Below, piece by piece: positions 1 to 5,504 of a DNA stretch of 6,123 bases. The DNA comes from Thermoplasmata archaeon. GTDB lineage: Archaea; Thermoplasmatota; Thermoplasmata; UBA184. The stretch spans positions 1 to 6,123 of the forward strand of contig JASHYU010000103.1 of assembly GCA_030042855.1 (NCBI GenBank), given 5' to 3'. Under the pieces are notes generated by a model. It was not told the DNA's origin. It searched no databases and saw only the letters and a list, made by a program, of their open reading frames with translations. Position 1 is the stretch's first letter. Each line of letters begins with the position of its first letter. The translations under genes were made by a program, and so were the position numbers.

Positions 1-66
1 GTTCGACGGTACGACCCCGGGTCCGATTCGACGCGCCCGGTCGGAAGGGATCGGCCCCGGAGCTAG
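1..66 (+). other. Possible 3' end of an upstream coding region
   Basis: Frame 1 is open from the window edge to a TAG at 64-66 that directly abuts the ATG at 67. It would give a 21-residue, Arg/Pro/Asp-rich tail ending in RDRPRS. Third positions are mostly G or C but less strictly than in the certain genes here, and open frames this short are common in GC-rich DNA. If real, the zero-base junction would suggest translational coupling with the VOC gene. I recognise no motif, and no TATA-like box is visible in these 66 bases. That absence fits weakly with the VOC gene being read from an upstream promoter. Confidence 0.2.
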
Positions 67-471
67 ATGCCGCTCGAGTACACCGGGATCCGGGTGCACG
101 ATCTCGCGCGCGCGACCCGGTTCTACACCGAGGGCCTCGGCCTCCGGGCCGAGCGCACCGGACGCATGCGCGCCGGCGGCATCTGGCAGGAGCTCCGCGA
201 CCCCGAGACGGGGACGATGCTCGAGCTGAACTTCTATCCCGGCGATCCGCCCTACCGCGAGGGCGACGAGCTCGACCACCTGGGCTTCCGCGTCCCCGAT
301 CTCGCCGCCGCCGTCGAGCGGCTCGTCGGGCTCGGCGCCCGGGTCCGGATCCCTCCGTTCGTCGAGGGGGACCTGCGGCTCGCGTTCCTCTCGGATCCGG
401 ACGGGGTCTGGATCGAGCTCTACGAGTCCCTGCCGGAGGAGCTCCCGCCGACCTCGCGGCCCGGCGCGTGA
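67..471 (+). CDS. VOC-family (glyoxalase/bleomycin-resistance/dioxygenase fold) protein
   Basis: This 134-residue cytosolic protein belongs to the vicinal oxygen chelate fold. Two beta-alpha-beta-beta-beta modules are visible. The first runs from about residue 5 (IRVHDLARATRFYTEGLGL) to LELNFY at 52-57. The second runs from DHLGFRVPDL at 70-79 to SDPDGVWIELYE at 109-120. Set against E. coli glyoxalase I from memory, E53, H71 and E117 match three of the four metal ligands, but the first ligand (His5) is Tyr5 here. Metal binding is therefore plausible but classical glyoxalase I activity is doubtful. It could equally be an isomerase, epimerase, dioxygenase-like or resistance protein. Length is normal for a single-domain VOC protein. 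The ATG follows GGAG at 59-62 at short spacing. The last 13 residues are a Pro-rich tail. Fold is confident; substrate is unknown. Confidence 0.88.
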   Translation: MPLEYTGIRVHDLARATRFYTEGLGLRAERTGRMRAGGIWQELRDPETGTMLELNFYPGDPPYREGDELDHLGFRVPDLAAAVERLVGLGARVRIPPFVEGDLRLAFLSDPDGVWIELYESLPEELPPTSRPGA

Positions 472-483
472 GGCGCCGCCGGG
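460..483 (+). other. GC hairpin across the VOC stop codon
   Basis: CCCGGCG at 460-466 is perfectly complementary to CGCCGGG at 477-483, with a 10-base loop that contains the TGA (469-471). An alternative inner pairing, GGCGC 463-467 with GCGCC 473-477, is also possible. There is no T-tract after it, so termination is not shown. At this GC content such stems arise often by chance. Confidence 0.25.
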
Positions 484-497
484 GCTTCCACCGACGG

Positions 498-504
498 GAA
501 TAAG
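498..504 (+). promoter_or_regulatory. Candidate TATA box for the flippase gene
   Basis: GAATAAG is the only A/T-rich stretch in the 66 bases between the VOC and flippase genes. Its centre is about 37 bases before the TTG at 538. Archaeal transcription usually starts about 25-27 bases after the box centre, which would give a start near 527 and a leader of about 10 bases. The match to the TATA consensus is only moderate. Confidence 0.35.
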
Positions 505-537
505 AGGTGGGGCCCGCCATCGGTCGGCCGGTCGACC

Positions 538-2307
538 TTGGATCCGCCCGCTCCGCCCACGTCGTCCCCGCCGGAGAAGCCCGCCGTTCCGAAGCTCGCG
601 CACTCCCTGACGATCAGCTCGGGCGCGGTCTTCGCGGCGAGCCTCCTCGTCCAGCTGCTCGGACTCATCGCGACCTTCTTCCTCGCGCGGCACATCGGCA
701 TCAGTCCCGCGGGGATCGAGCTCCTCGGCACGGCGCAGCTCTTCCTCCTGATCGGCTCGTCCATCAACGGCCTCGCCGACCTCCGGCTGAGCACGGCGTA
801 CACCTACTTCCTCGCGCGGGGCAAGCCGCCCCGTCAGAACACGCTCACCTACCTCCTGGTGGGGATGGCGATGGACGCCGCCGCCTGCCTCGTCCTCTTC
901 GTCATCGCGCCGCTCACGATCGGGGGCTCGTCGATCGTCCACGGCTCGGCCGAGTGGGTCGACCTCGGCCTCTTCCTCACGCTCCCGATCCTGTGGTCGT
1001 TCTCGGGCCTTTACAACAGCATGTTCATCGGCCTCGGCAACTCGCTCAAGGCCCAGTACCCCTCCCTCGTCGAGGGCGTCGTCCGGCTCGGGGCGCTCAT
1101 CTACGCCGCGTTCTACTTCCAGTCGATCGAGGGGATCGCGGTCGCCTACGTGATCGGGGCGATCGCCTCGACCCTGTTCAGCCTCCCCGCGCTCCTCCCG
1201 CAGCTGAAGGGGTTCAAATGGTCGGAGGCGACCGCGCTCTTCCGGTTCTCCTGGCCGCTGATGGGGAGCCTCTTCATCAACTACGTCGTCACCAACCTCA
1301 CCCCGCTCCTGGTCGTCACGCTCAGCGCCGCGCAGCTCTCGATCTACCTCGCGGCGAACGGCTGGCGGGTCCTCGTCCTGTCGCTCCCGGCCGCCGTCAC
1401 CACCCCGCTCTTCCCGTACCTCGCCGGACTCCATCGAAATCGGGAGTTCGAGACGCTCCGGCACAGCACCTGGCAGGCGCTCCGGTACTCCGCGATGCTC
1501 CTCGTCCCCGGCGTCGTCGCGCTCGTCACGTACCGGTTCAACTTCCTCAACATCTTCCAGAACCGGCTCTACGCCGGCCCCGGGGCGCTCCCCCTCGCCA
1601 TCCTGGTCGTCGGCGCCCTCCCGCTCGCCCTGAGCCAGATCATCCAGTCGAGCATCAACGCGATCGGCCGCCAGCGGCTCGAGCTGTACATCACGACGAC
1701 CCAGGTCGCCGTCCTGCTCGTCGCGGTGGCGATCCTCCTCCCGCAGCACGGCCTCTTCCCGATCTTCTGGCAGATCCTCCCGCCGCGCCTCGATCCCGGC
1801 CTCGTCGCGGCGGCCGTCGCCGTCCTGCTCTCCTCGATCGCCGCGCTCGTCCTCAACACCTACTTCATGGAGGTGCTGATCCGCGTCCACATCCCGCCGC
1901 GGCCGATCCTCGCGATCACGGCGAGCGCGGCGCTCTCCTTCGCGGCGCTCTGGACGCTCAACCACGTCCACCTCTTCCCGATCAGCTACTGGTACCAGCT
2001 CCTCGGGGCGGTGCTGCTCGGCTACGCGGTCTACTTCTTCGTCCTCGCCGGCGTCGGCGAGCTCACGAAGCAGGACGTCCGGGCGATCGGGGCGTCGATC
2101 GGCCTACCGGAGTGGCTCTACGGGCCGCTCACGCGGTTCTGCTGGAAGGCGTCGTCGCCGAGCCTTCCCCCCGTCGACCTCTCGCGCGCCCGCGGGTTCA
2201 CGACGACCGAGCTCCCCGAGACGTTCACCGGCACGCGGGAGCTCCCCGAGGTGATGCCGTTCGCGGCCGAGGGCGGGCCCACGGAGCCCGAGGAGCCGAA
2301 ACCGTGA
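538..2307 (+). CDS. Polysaccharide flippase-like membrane protein (Wzx/PST type, MVF/MATE-like superfamily)
   Basis: This 589-residue integral membrane protein has about 14 hydrophobic segments, roughly at 27-49, 66-86, 105-130, 143-166, 179-194, 197-220, 237-261, 268-291, 315-333, 349-371, 387-403, 420-441, 456-473 and 484-505. The N-terminal pattern, a Pro-rich tail then KLAHSLTISSGAVF and a first helix ending LARHIG, resembles Wzx-type transporters that move lipid-linked oligosaccharides across the membrane. The start is TTG: no ATG lies upstream in frame, and the first internal Met (residue 110) would remove two helices. From about residue 506 there is an 84-residue soluble tail. It begins GELTKQDVRA and ends Pro/Glu-rich, with ELPE repeated at 558-561 and 568-571 (12-base DNA repeats at 2209-2220 and 2239-2250). 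Third positions look like those of neighbouring genes. No glycosyltransferases are adjacent, so the substrate is open. Confidence 0.85.
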   Translation: MDPPAPPTSSPPEKPAVPKLAHSLTISSGAVFAASLLVQLLGLIATFFLARHIGISPAGIELLGTAQLFLLIGSSINGLADLRLSTAYTYFLARGKPPRQNTLTYLLVGMAMDAAACLVLFVIAPLTIGGSSIVHGSAEWVDLGLFLTLPILWSFSGLYNSMFIGLGNSLKAQYPSLVEGVVRLGALIYAAFYFQSIEGIAVAYVIGAIASTLFSLPALLPQLKGFKWSEATALFRFSWPLMGSLFINYVVTNLTPLLVVTLSAAQLSIYLAANGWRVLVLSLPAAVTTPLFPYLAGLHRNREFETLRHSTWQALRYSAMLLVPGVVALVTYRFNFLNIFQNRLYAGPGALPLAILVVGALPLALSQIIQSSINAIGRQRLELYITTTQVAVLLVAVAILLPQHGLFPIFWQILPPRLDPGLVAAAVAVLLSSIAALVLNTYFMEVLIRVHIPPRPILAITASAALSFAALWTLNHVHLFPISYWYQLLGAVLLGYAVYFFVLAGVGELTKQDVRAIGASIGLPEWLYGPLTRFCWKASSPSLPPVDLSRARGFTTTELPETFTGTRELPEVMPFAAEGGPTEPEEPKP

Positions 2308-2353
2308 ACCGGCCGCGCTCCGGCGGGCCGGCGCGCGCCGTCCCGGTCTCTCG

Positions 2354-2361
2354 TTAAATAT
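2354..2361 (+). promoter_or_regulatory. TATA box of the ABC exporter operon (leaderless start)
   Basis: TTAAATAT stands out as an isolated A/T island in GC-rich sequence. Its centre is about 28 bases before the ATG at 2385. That spacing is what archaeal TBP/TFB promoters show when transcription begins at or next to the start codon, so the mRNA is probably leaderless. Consistent with this, no GGAGG-like ribosome binding site lies close before the ATG. It is the best-supported promoter in the window. Confidence 0.7.
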
Positions 2362-2384
2362 CCGCGCGCGGCTCGCGCGGGCCC

Positions 2385-3311
2385 ATGACGGGCGAAGCCC
2401 TGCGCTCCGACGCGCTGCGCAAGGTCTACACCTCGCGCGGCGCGCCCCGGGTCGAGGCGCTCGCCGGCGTCTCGATGGAGGTCCGCCCCGGGGAGCGCGT
2501 GGCGCTGCTCGGCCGCAACGGCGCCGGGAAGACGACGTTCCTGCGGATCGCCTCGACGCTCCTCCGCCCCACGTCCGGCACGATCGAGGTGTTCGGCCAC
2601 GACGCGGCGCGCACGCCGGACAAGGTGCGGCCGTACATCGCGGTGGTGCCGCAGGAGGGGAAGCCGTTCTTCCACCTGACGCCGCGCGAGCAGGTCTACA
2701 CCTACCTGCGGGCCCGCGGGCTCGGGCGCGAGACGGCGAAGGCCCGGACCGAAGAGGCGCTCGGGCGGATGGGGCTCGTCGACTTCGCCGATCGGCTCGC
2801 GATCACGCTCTCGGGCGGGCAGCGCCAGCGGACGATGGTCGCGACCGTCGTCGCGACCGAGGCGCCGCTCCTCTTCCTCGACGAGCCGACGATCGGGATG
2901 GACCCGTTCGCCCGGCGCGCGGTCTGGGAGTCGTTCCGCACGCTCACGACGCGGGGCTCGACGATCCTCCTCACGACGCACTACCTCGACGAGGCCGAGG
3001 CGCTCAGCCACCGCCTCTACATCATCGAGAGCGGGCGGGTGCTGCGCAGCGGGACCGCGGAGGAGCTGAAGCGCTCGGTCGGGGGAACGCTCAAGGTCAC
3101 GCTCTCGGGCGGGAACGGCCTCGCGGAGTCGTTCCGCTCGTTCGGCTCGGTGATGGAGGACGGGGAGCAGGTGACGGTGATCGTCAATCCCGAGCGTCTC
3201 TCCGAGCTGATGGACCTCGCGCTCCGATCCCGCGTGAGCGCGACCGTGGGGCCGGTGACGCTCGAGGAGGCGTTCCTGCGGGTGGTGGGTCGGTCGATCA
3301 ATGAGGACTGA
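2385..3311 (+). CDS. ABC transporter ATP-binding subunit (DrrA/ABC-2 exporter type)
   Basis: This 308-residue cytosolic ATPase should power the export system formed with the two following genes. All nucleotide-binding motifs are intact: Walker A GRNGAGKTT at 43-51, Q-loop Gln90, signature LSGGQ at 142-146, Walker B LLFLDEP at 162-168 with catalytic Glu167, a GMD D-loop at 171-173, and switch His199. After the ATPase core (to about 230) comes an accessory region that ends in VTLEEAFLRVVG at 291-302. This is the form seen at the C-terminus of DrrA-like drug, polyketide and lipid exporters, not of importer ATPases. Length is normal for that group. The ATG lies 28 bases from a TATA box. The 3' end overlaps the next gene by 11 bases. 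The ATPase assignment is certain; the substrate cannot be read from this subunit. Confidence 0.96.
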   Translation: MTGEALRSDALRKVYTSRGAPRVEALAGVSMEVRPGERVALLGRNGAGKTTFLRIASTLLRPTSGTIEVFGHDAARTPDKVRPYIAVVPQEGKPFFHLTPREQVYTYLRARGLGRETAKARTEEALGRMGLVDFADRLAITLSGGQRQRTMVATVVATEAPLLFLDEPTIGMDPFARRAVWESFRTLTTRGSTILLTTHYLDEAEALSHRLYIIESGRVLRSGTAEELKRSVGGTLKVTLSGGNGLAESFRSFGSVMEDGEQVTVIVNPERLSELMDLALRSRVSATVGPVTLEEAFLRVVGRSINED

Positions 3312-4062
3312 GACCGCGCTCGGCTCCGGCCCGTTCCGGGGCCTGCGGGCGTTCTTCTGGACGGAGGTGCTCGTCCAGGCCCACGAGAACCTCGCGATGG
3401 CGACCTCCATGGTCGTCCAGGGGGTCCTCCTCGTCTTCGTCTGGATCCTCGATCCGAGCCTCATCGGGGTCGCGCTCCTCGGCGCGATCCTGTTCTCGAT
3501 GTTCACGATGGGCCAGCGCGTCCTCAACGAGGCCGCGTACATCCGCATCGACCACAAGGCGAACGACCTCTACCTCGCGGGGCCGCTCGCCCCCGAGGCG
3601 TACTTCCTCGGGATGTCGGTCGGGATCCTCGTCGTCTACCTGACGCCGGTCGTCCTCCTGTGGATCCTCGCCGCGTACGTCGTCCACTTCACCGTGCCCC
3701 TCGTGCTCCTGCTCCTCGGGGTCTCGGCGGTCGTCTGGCTCTCGGCCGCGTCGATCGGCTACGTCTTCTCGACGTTCTTCCGGGACAACCGGGCGATCTG
3801 GGCGTACGCGAGCCTGTTCTTCAACGTGTTCGGCGTCCTGCCGCCGGTCTTCTACCCGTTCGACCGGTTCCCCACGGCACTCCAACCGGTCGCGCTCGTG
3901 ATGCCGCCGAGCGCGGCGGCGGCGCTCGTCCAGCACGCGATCGGCGCGACCCCGCTCGCCGCGGGGCAGATCGCGCTGGCCGCGACCAGCCTCGTCGTCG
4001 AGGCGAGCGCGATCTTCCTCTTCGCGATCTACTGGGCCCGCCGCACGGTCCAGGGGGCCTAG
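3301..4062 (+). CDS. ABC-2 type exporter membrane subunit, first of two
   Basis: This 253-residue membrane protein has six predicted helices, at about 33-50, 53-70, 102-127, 131-157, 165-187 and 222-245, the usual ABC-2 permease topology. The short soluble N-terminus may include the amphipathic segment that contacts the ATPase. Near helix 5 is PPVFYPFDRFP (181-191), matching the Pro/Tyr-Pro motif typical of ABC-2 permeases. It starts inside the ATPase gene (ATG at 3301, ATPase stop at 3309-3311), so the two are almost certainly co-transcribed and translationally coupled. GGTGGT at 3281-3286 could serve as a weak ribosome binding site. The next in-frame Met, residue 33, would cut the first helix. 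It is clearly homologous to the next gene product, suggesting a heterodimeric channel. Substrate unknown. Confidence 0.9.
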   Translation: MRTETALGSGPFRGLRAFFWTEVLVQAHENLAMATSMVVQGVLLVFVWILDPSLIGVALLGAILFSMFTMGQRVLNEAAYIRIDHKANDLYLAGPLAPEAYFLGMSVGILVVYLTPVVLLWILAAYVVHFTVPLVLLLLGVSAVVWLSAASIGYVFSTFFRDNRAIWAYASLFFNVFGVLPPVFYPFDRFPTALQPVALVMPPSAAAALVQHAIGATPLAAGQIALAATSLVVEASAIFLFAIYWARRTVQGA

Positions 4063-4065
4063 GCG

Positions 4066-4848
4066 ATGGCCACGGCCGACTCCCGCTGGCCTGAGGTCCC
4101 GGCGCAGGGCCGCGCCCTGCCGGCGTTCCTTATCGTCGGCTGGCGCTGGATCGGACGGAACCCCGCGATCGCGATCGCCCCGATCCTCCTGCCGTTCATC
4201 TTCCTCTACTTCCTGTCGTTCATCTCGCCGCCGTCGCTCCTGCCCCTCGAGATCATCGGCGCGATGCTGTTCACCATGCAGAACATCGGCTCCTGGGTCC
4301 TCGGCGACAGCGCGACGTGGCGGATCGAGTGCTCGCTCCAGGACATGTTCGTCGCGAGCCCCCTCGGGCGGATCCGCTACCTGTTCGGCATCGGGTTCTC
4401 GAACCTGATCGCGATGCTCCCGGCGCTCGCGATCCTCGCCGTCCTGCTCTCCTACGTCGGCGCCCAGCACGGCCACCCGCTGACGCCGTTCGCGGGGGTC
4501 GTGCTGGTCGGGAGCCTCGCGTGCCTCTGGGTCCTCTTCTCGTCGATCGGCATCGCGATCTCGAGCCGCGTCCGGACCCAGCGCGAGATCTGGCCGGTCG
4601 GCAACCTCACGTTCACGATCCTCGGGATGCTCTCGCCGCTGTACTACCCGCTCAAGGCGCTCCCACCGCTCTGGCAGGACGCCGCGCGCTTCCTCCCCGC
4701 GACCTACGCCGCCCTCCTGGTCCAGGGGGCGATGGGGATCACCCCGGCCTCCTCCGTCGAGATGATCGAGTACGCGGGGCTGCTCGCCCTCACGACGTGC
4801 GCGGTCATCGTGGTCGCCCTCCGGCTGTACCGCTGGGGCGAGCTCTGA
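4066..4848 (+). CDS. ABC-2 type exporter membrane subunit, second of two
   Basis: This 260-residue membrane protein has six likely helices, at about 34-51, 59-78, 104-129, 141-166, 175-195 and 235-254. It carries SPLYYPLKALP (190-200), the counterpart of the motif in the preceding permease. The two proteins align without gaps over residues 190-227 here and 181-218 there, with 16 of 38 identical by my count. They also share a D-aromatic-x-A-x-PL segment at 93-100 (DMFVASPL) and 89-96 (DLYLAGPL). They are therefore diverged paralogues, probably pairing as the two halves of one channel. Only 3 bases separate this ATG from the previous stop, with a G-run at 4053-4057 as possible ribosome binding site. 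It is the last gene of the operon, and a hairpin follows its stop. Confidence 0.9.
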   Translation: MATADSRWPEVPAQGRALPAFLIVGWRWIGRNPAIAIAPILLPFIFLYFLSFISPPSLLPLEIIGAMLFTMQNIGSWVLGDSATWRIECSLQDMFVASPLGRIRYLFGIGFSNLIAMLPALAILAVLLSYVGAQHGHPLTPFAGVVLVGSLACLWVLFSSIGIAISSRVRTQREIWPVGNLTFTILGMLSPLYYPLKALPPLWQDAARFLPATYAALLVQGAMGITPASSVEMIEYAGLLALTTCAVIVVALRLYRWGEL

Positions 4849-4850
4849 GC

Positions 4851-4873
4851 GTCCCCCCGCGCGTCGGGAGGAC
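4851..4873 (+). terminator. Hairpin just after the ABC operon, possible 3'-end signal
   Basis: GTCC 4851-4854 pairs with GGAC 4870-4873, and CCCG 4856-4859 pairs with CGGG 4865-4868. One mismatch (C4855/A4869) separates the two short stems and the loop is 5 bases. It begins three bases after the TGA of the second permease. Archaeal termination normally depends on a T-tract, and none follows, so a role in mRNA end protection is as likely as termination. Confidence 0.25.
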
Positions 4874-4912
4874 CCCGCCAGGTTCCACGCGCCCCCCGCG
4901 GTAGGCCGCCCC

Positions 4913-4961
4913 GGGGCGAGGGTTCATACGCTCCAGCGCGATAGCGAACGTGGTGCGCCCC
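4913..4961 (+). other. Imperfect nested stem-loop, possible structured RNA leader
   Basis: GGGGCG 4913-4918 is complementary to CGCCCC 4956-4961. Inside it, GTT 4922-4924 pairs with AAC 4947-4949, and CGCT 4929-4932 pairs with AGCG 4943-4946. This leaves a CATA bulge and a 10-base loop. The nesting is suggestive of a folded RNA, but every helix is short and I cannot match it to a known family. It could be chance. Confidence 0.2.
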
Positions 4962-5002
4962 TCGAATCTCCCGGCTACACGCTCCTCGGACTTCTCTCGC
5001 AC

Positions 5003-5018
5003 CCGGACCCGGGTCCGG
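5003..5018. promoter_or_regulatory. Perfect 16-base palindrome upstream of aIF1
   Basis: CCGGACCCGGGTCCGG reads identically on both strands, centred between 5010 and 5011, about 62 bases before the aIF1 start. Perfect symmetry without a loop fits a dimeric DNA-binding protein site better than an RNA hairpin. GC-only content makes chance occurrence more likely than in balanced DNA, and no second copy was noticed in the window. Confidence 0.25.
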
Positions 5019-5072
5019 CGGGGCGCGGTTCACGGTCGTTCCTCCCCCGGCGGAGGACGCTAGAGTCCAACC

Positions 5073-5390
5073 ATGGGTACCAACGAGTTCGACGAGATCC
5101 TGTCCGCGCTCGACCGGGAGACCGCCCGCATCCGGGTCCGCGCGGAGCCCCGTCGCTACAACAAGCCCGCGACCGTGATCTCGGGGTTCCCGCCCGGGGT
5201 CGACCTCGCGGAGACGACCCGGTCGCTCAAGAACCGGCTCGCCACCGGCGGCTCGGTGGTCGACGGCGAGGTCTACCTGCAGGGGGACCACCGCGCCCGC
5301 ATCCGCGAGGAGCTCGCCCGGCTCGGCTTCGACCCCGAGACGATCGAGATCTCCGACGCCGCGCTCCCGAAGCGCGGCCGCCACGGCTAG
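5073..5390 (+). CDS. Archaeal translation initiation factor aIF1 / SUI1-domain protein
   Basis: This 105-residue cytosolic protein belongs to the eIF1/SUI1 family. These proteins bind the small ribosomal subunit near the P site and enforce correct start-codon choice. Diagnostic blocks are RRYNKPATVISGF at 27-39, LKNRLATGGSV at 52-62 and LQGDHR at 69-74, then a final helix/strand to about 94 and a basic tail (PKRGRHG). Length is normal. Unusually, it has no cysteine at all. Typical archaeal aIF1 starts with a CxxCGLPxxLCxC-like segment and often has Cys in the block that here reads LATGG. An acidic leader, EFDEILSALDRE (5-16), replaces that N-terminus. The frame is closed by a TAG at 5061-5063, so ATG 5073 is the first possible ATG start. 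GGAGGA at 5052-5057 is 15 bases away, farther than usual. A diverged paralogue cannot be excluded. Confidence 0.88.
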   Translation: MGTNEFDEILSALDRETARIRVRAEPRRYNKPATVISGFPPGVDLAETTRSLKNRLATGGSVVDGEVYLQGDHRARIREELARLGFDPETIEISDAALPKRGRHG

Positions 5391-5391
5391 G

Positions 5392-5412
5392 CCCCGGCCG
5401 GCGCGGCCGGGG
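5392..5412 (+). terminator. Perfect 9-bp hairpin just after aIF1
   Basis: CCCCGGCCG 5392-5400 pairs perfectly with CGGCCGGGG 5404-5412 across a 3-base GCG loop, beginning one base after the aIF1 stop. It is the strongest stem in the window. No T-run follows, so it is not a standard intrinsic terminator. It may still slow polymerase or protect the 3' end. Confidence 0.35.
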
Positions 5413-5416
5413 GGGA

Positions 5417-5438
5417 CCCCGAAGAATCCTCCTCGGGG
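5417..5438 (+). other. Second hairpin between aIF1 and rhodanese
   Basis: CCCCGA 5417-5422 pairs with TCGGGG 5433-5438 around a 10-base loop, four bases after the previous stem. It sits about 30 bases upstream of the rhodanese TATA box. It could extend a 3'-end structure for aIF1 or be chance; there is no direct sign of function. Confidence 0.2.
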
Positions 5439-5465
5439 AGGTGGAATCTGCGCCCTCCGGTGCGC

Positions 5466-5472
5466 CTATAAT
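5466..5472 (+). promoter_or_regulatory. TATA box for the rhodanese gene
   Basis: CTATAAT is an isolated A/T island centred about 35 bases before the ATG at 5505. With archaeal spacing the transcript would start near 5495-5497 and carry a leader of about 8-10 bases. GGAGAG at 5495-5500 could then be the very 5' end of the mRNA. The string also resembles a bacterial -10 box, but no -35-like element lies at the right distance upstream. Confidence 0.55.
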
Positions 5473-5504
5473 CCCCTCCCGCCTCGACCGCGCCGGAGAG
5501 ACCG

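Larger units (their letters stand above)
4849..5072. other. 224-base gap between the ABC operon and aIF1
   Basis: This is the longest non-coding stretch. I see no tRNA T-arm, no box C/D pair and no convincing ORF on either strand. It contains the post-operon hairpin, a nested imperfect stem (4913-4961), a 16-base perfect palindrome (5003-5018) and a GGAGGA at 5052-5057. The relatively A/T-rich part is around 4922-4949, with TTCATA at 4923-4928 as the only faintly TATA-like string. No normal promoter box lies 25-40 bases before the aIF1 ATG, so aIF1 may have a long leader or a poorly matched promoter. Confidence 0.5.

Noticed and set aside
2308..2353. GC-rich complementary segments after the flippase stop (ACCGG 2308-2312 with CCGGT 2343-2347; CCGGC/GCCGG)
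   Set aside because: Short, widely spaced or with a 2-base loop; not distinguishable from chance at this composition.
507..2357. Very long open frame overlapping the whole flippase gene in another + frame
   Set aside because: Its product is dominated by Arg, Pro, Ala and His with no domain pattern. It follows from the absence of stops when the real frame is GC3-rich, and the flippase frame gives a coherent membrane protein.
2118..3557. Long minus-strand open frame antisense to the flippase end and ATPase
   Set aside because: Arg-rich low-complexity product crossing a promoter and three real genes; no recognisable motif.
3298..4476. Long minus-strand open frame antisense to the two permease genes
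   Set aside because: The product is low-complexity Glu/Arg/Asp/Val sequence, the usual mirror image of hydrophobic GC-rich genes; both permeases are well supported on the + strand.
4953..5063. Small GTG-started open frame upstream of aIF1 ending at TAG 5061-5063
   Set aside because: About 36 codons of Arg/Ser/Gly-rich sequence with no ribosome binding site and no motif; chance in GC-rich DNA.
4849..5072. Possible tRNA or small RNA gene, prompted by GGTTCATAC and GTTCAC strings that resemble T-loops
   Set aside because: No flanking 5-bp T-stem, acceptor stem or anticodon arm could be drawn on either strand.
5444..5472. Bacterial sigma-70 promoter suggested by TATAAT
   Set aside because: No TTGACA-like element about 17 bases upstream, and the aIF1 gene and the spacing of the other boxes favour an archaeal TATA reading.
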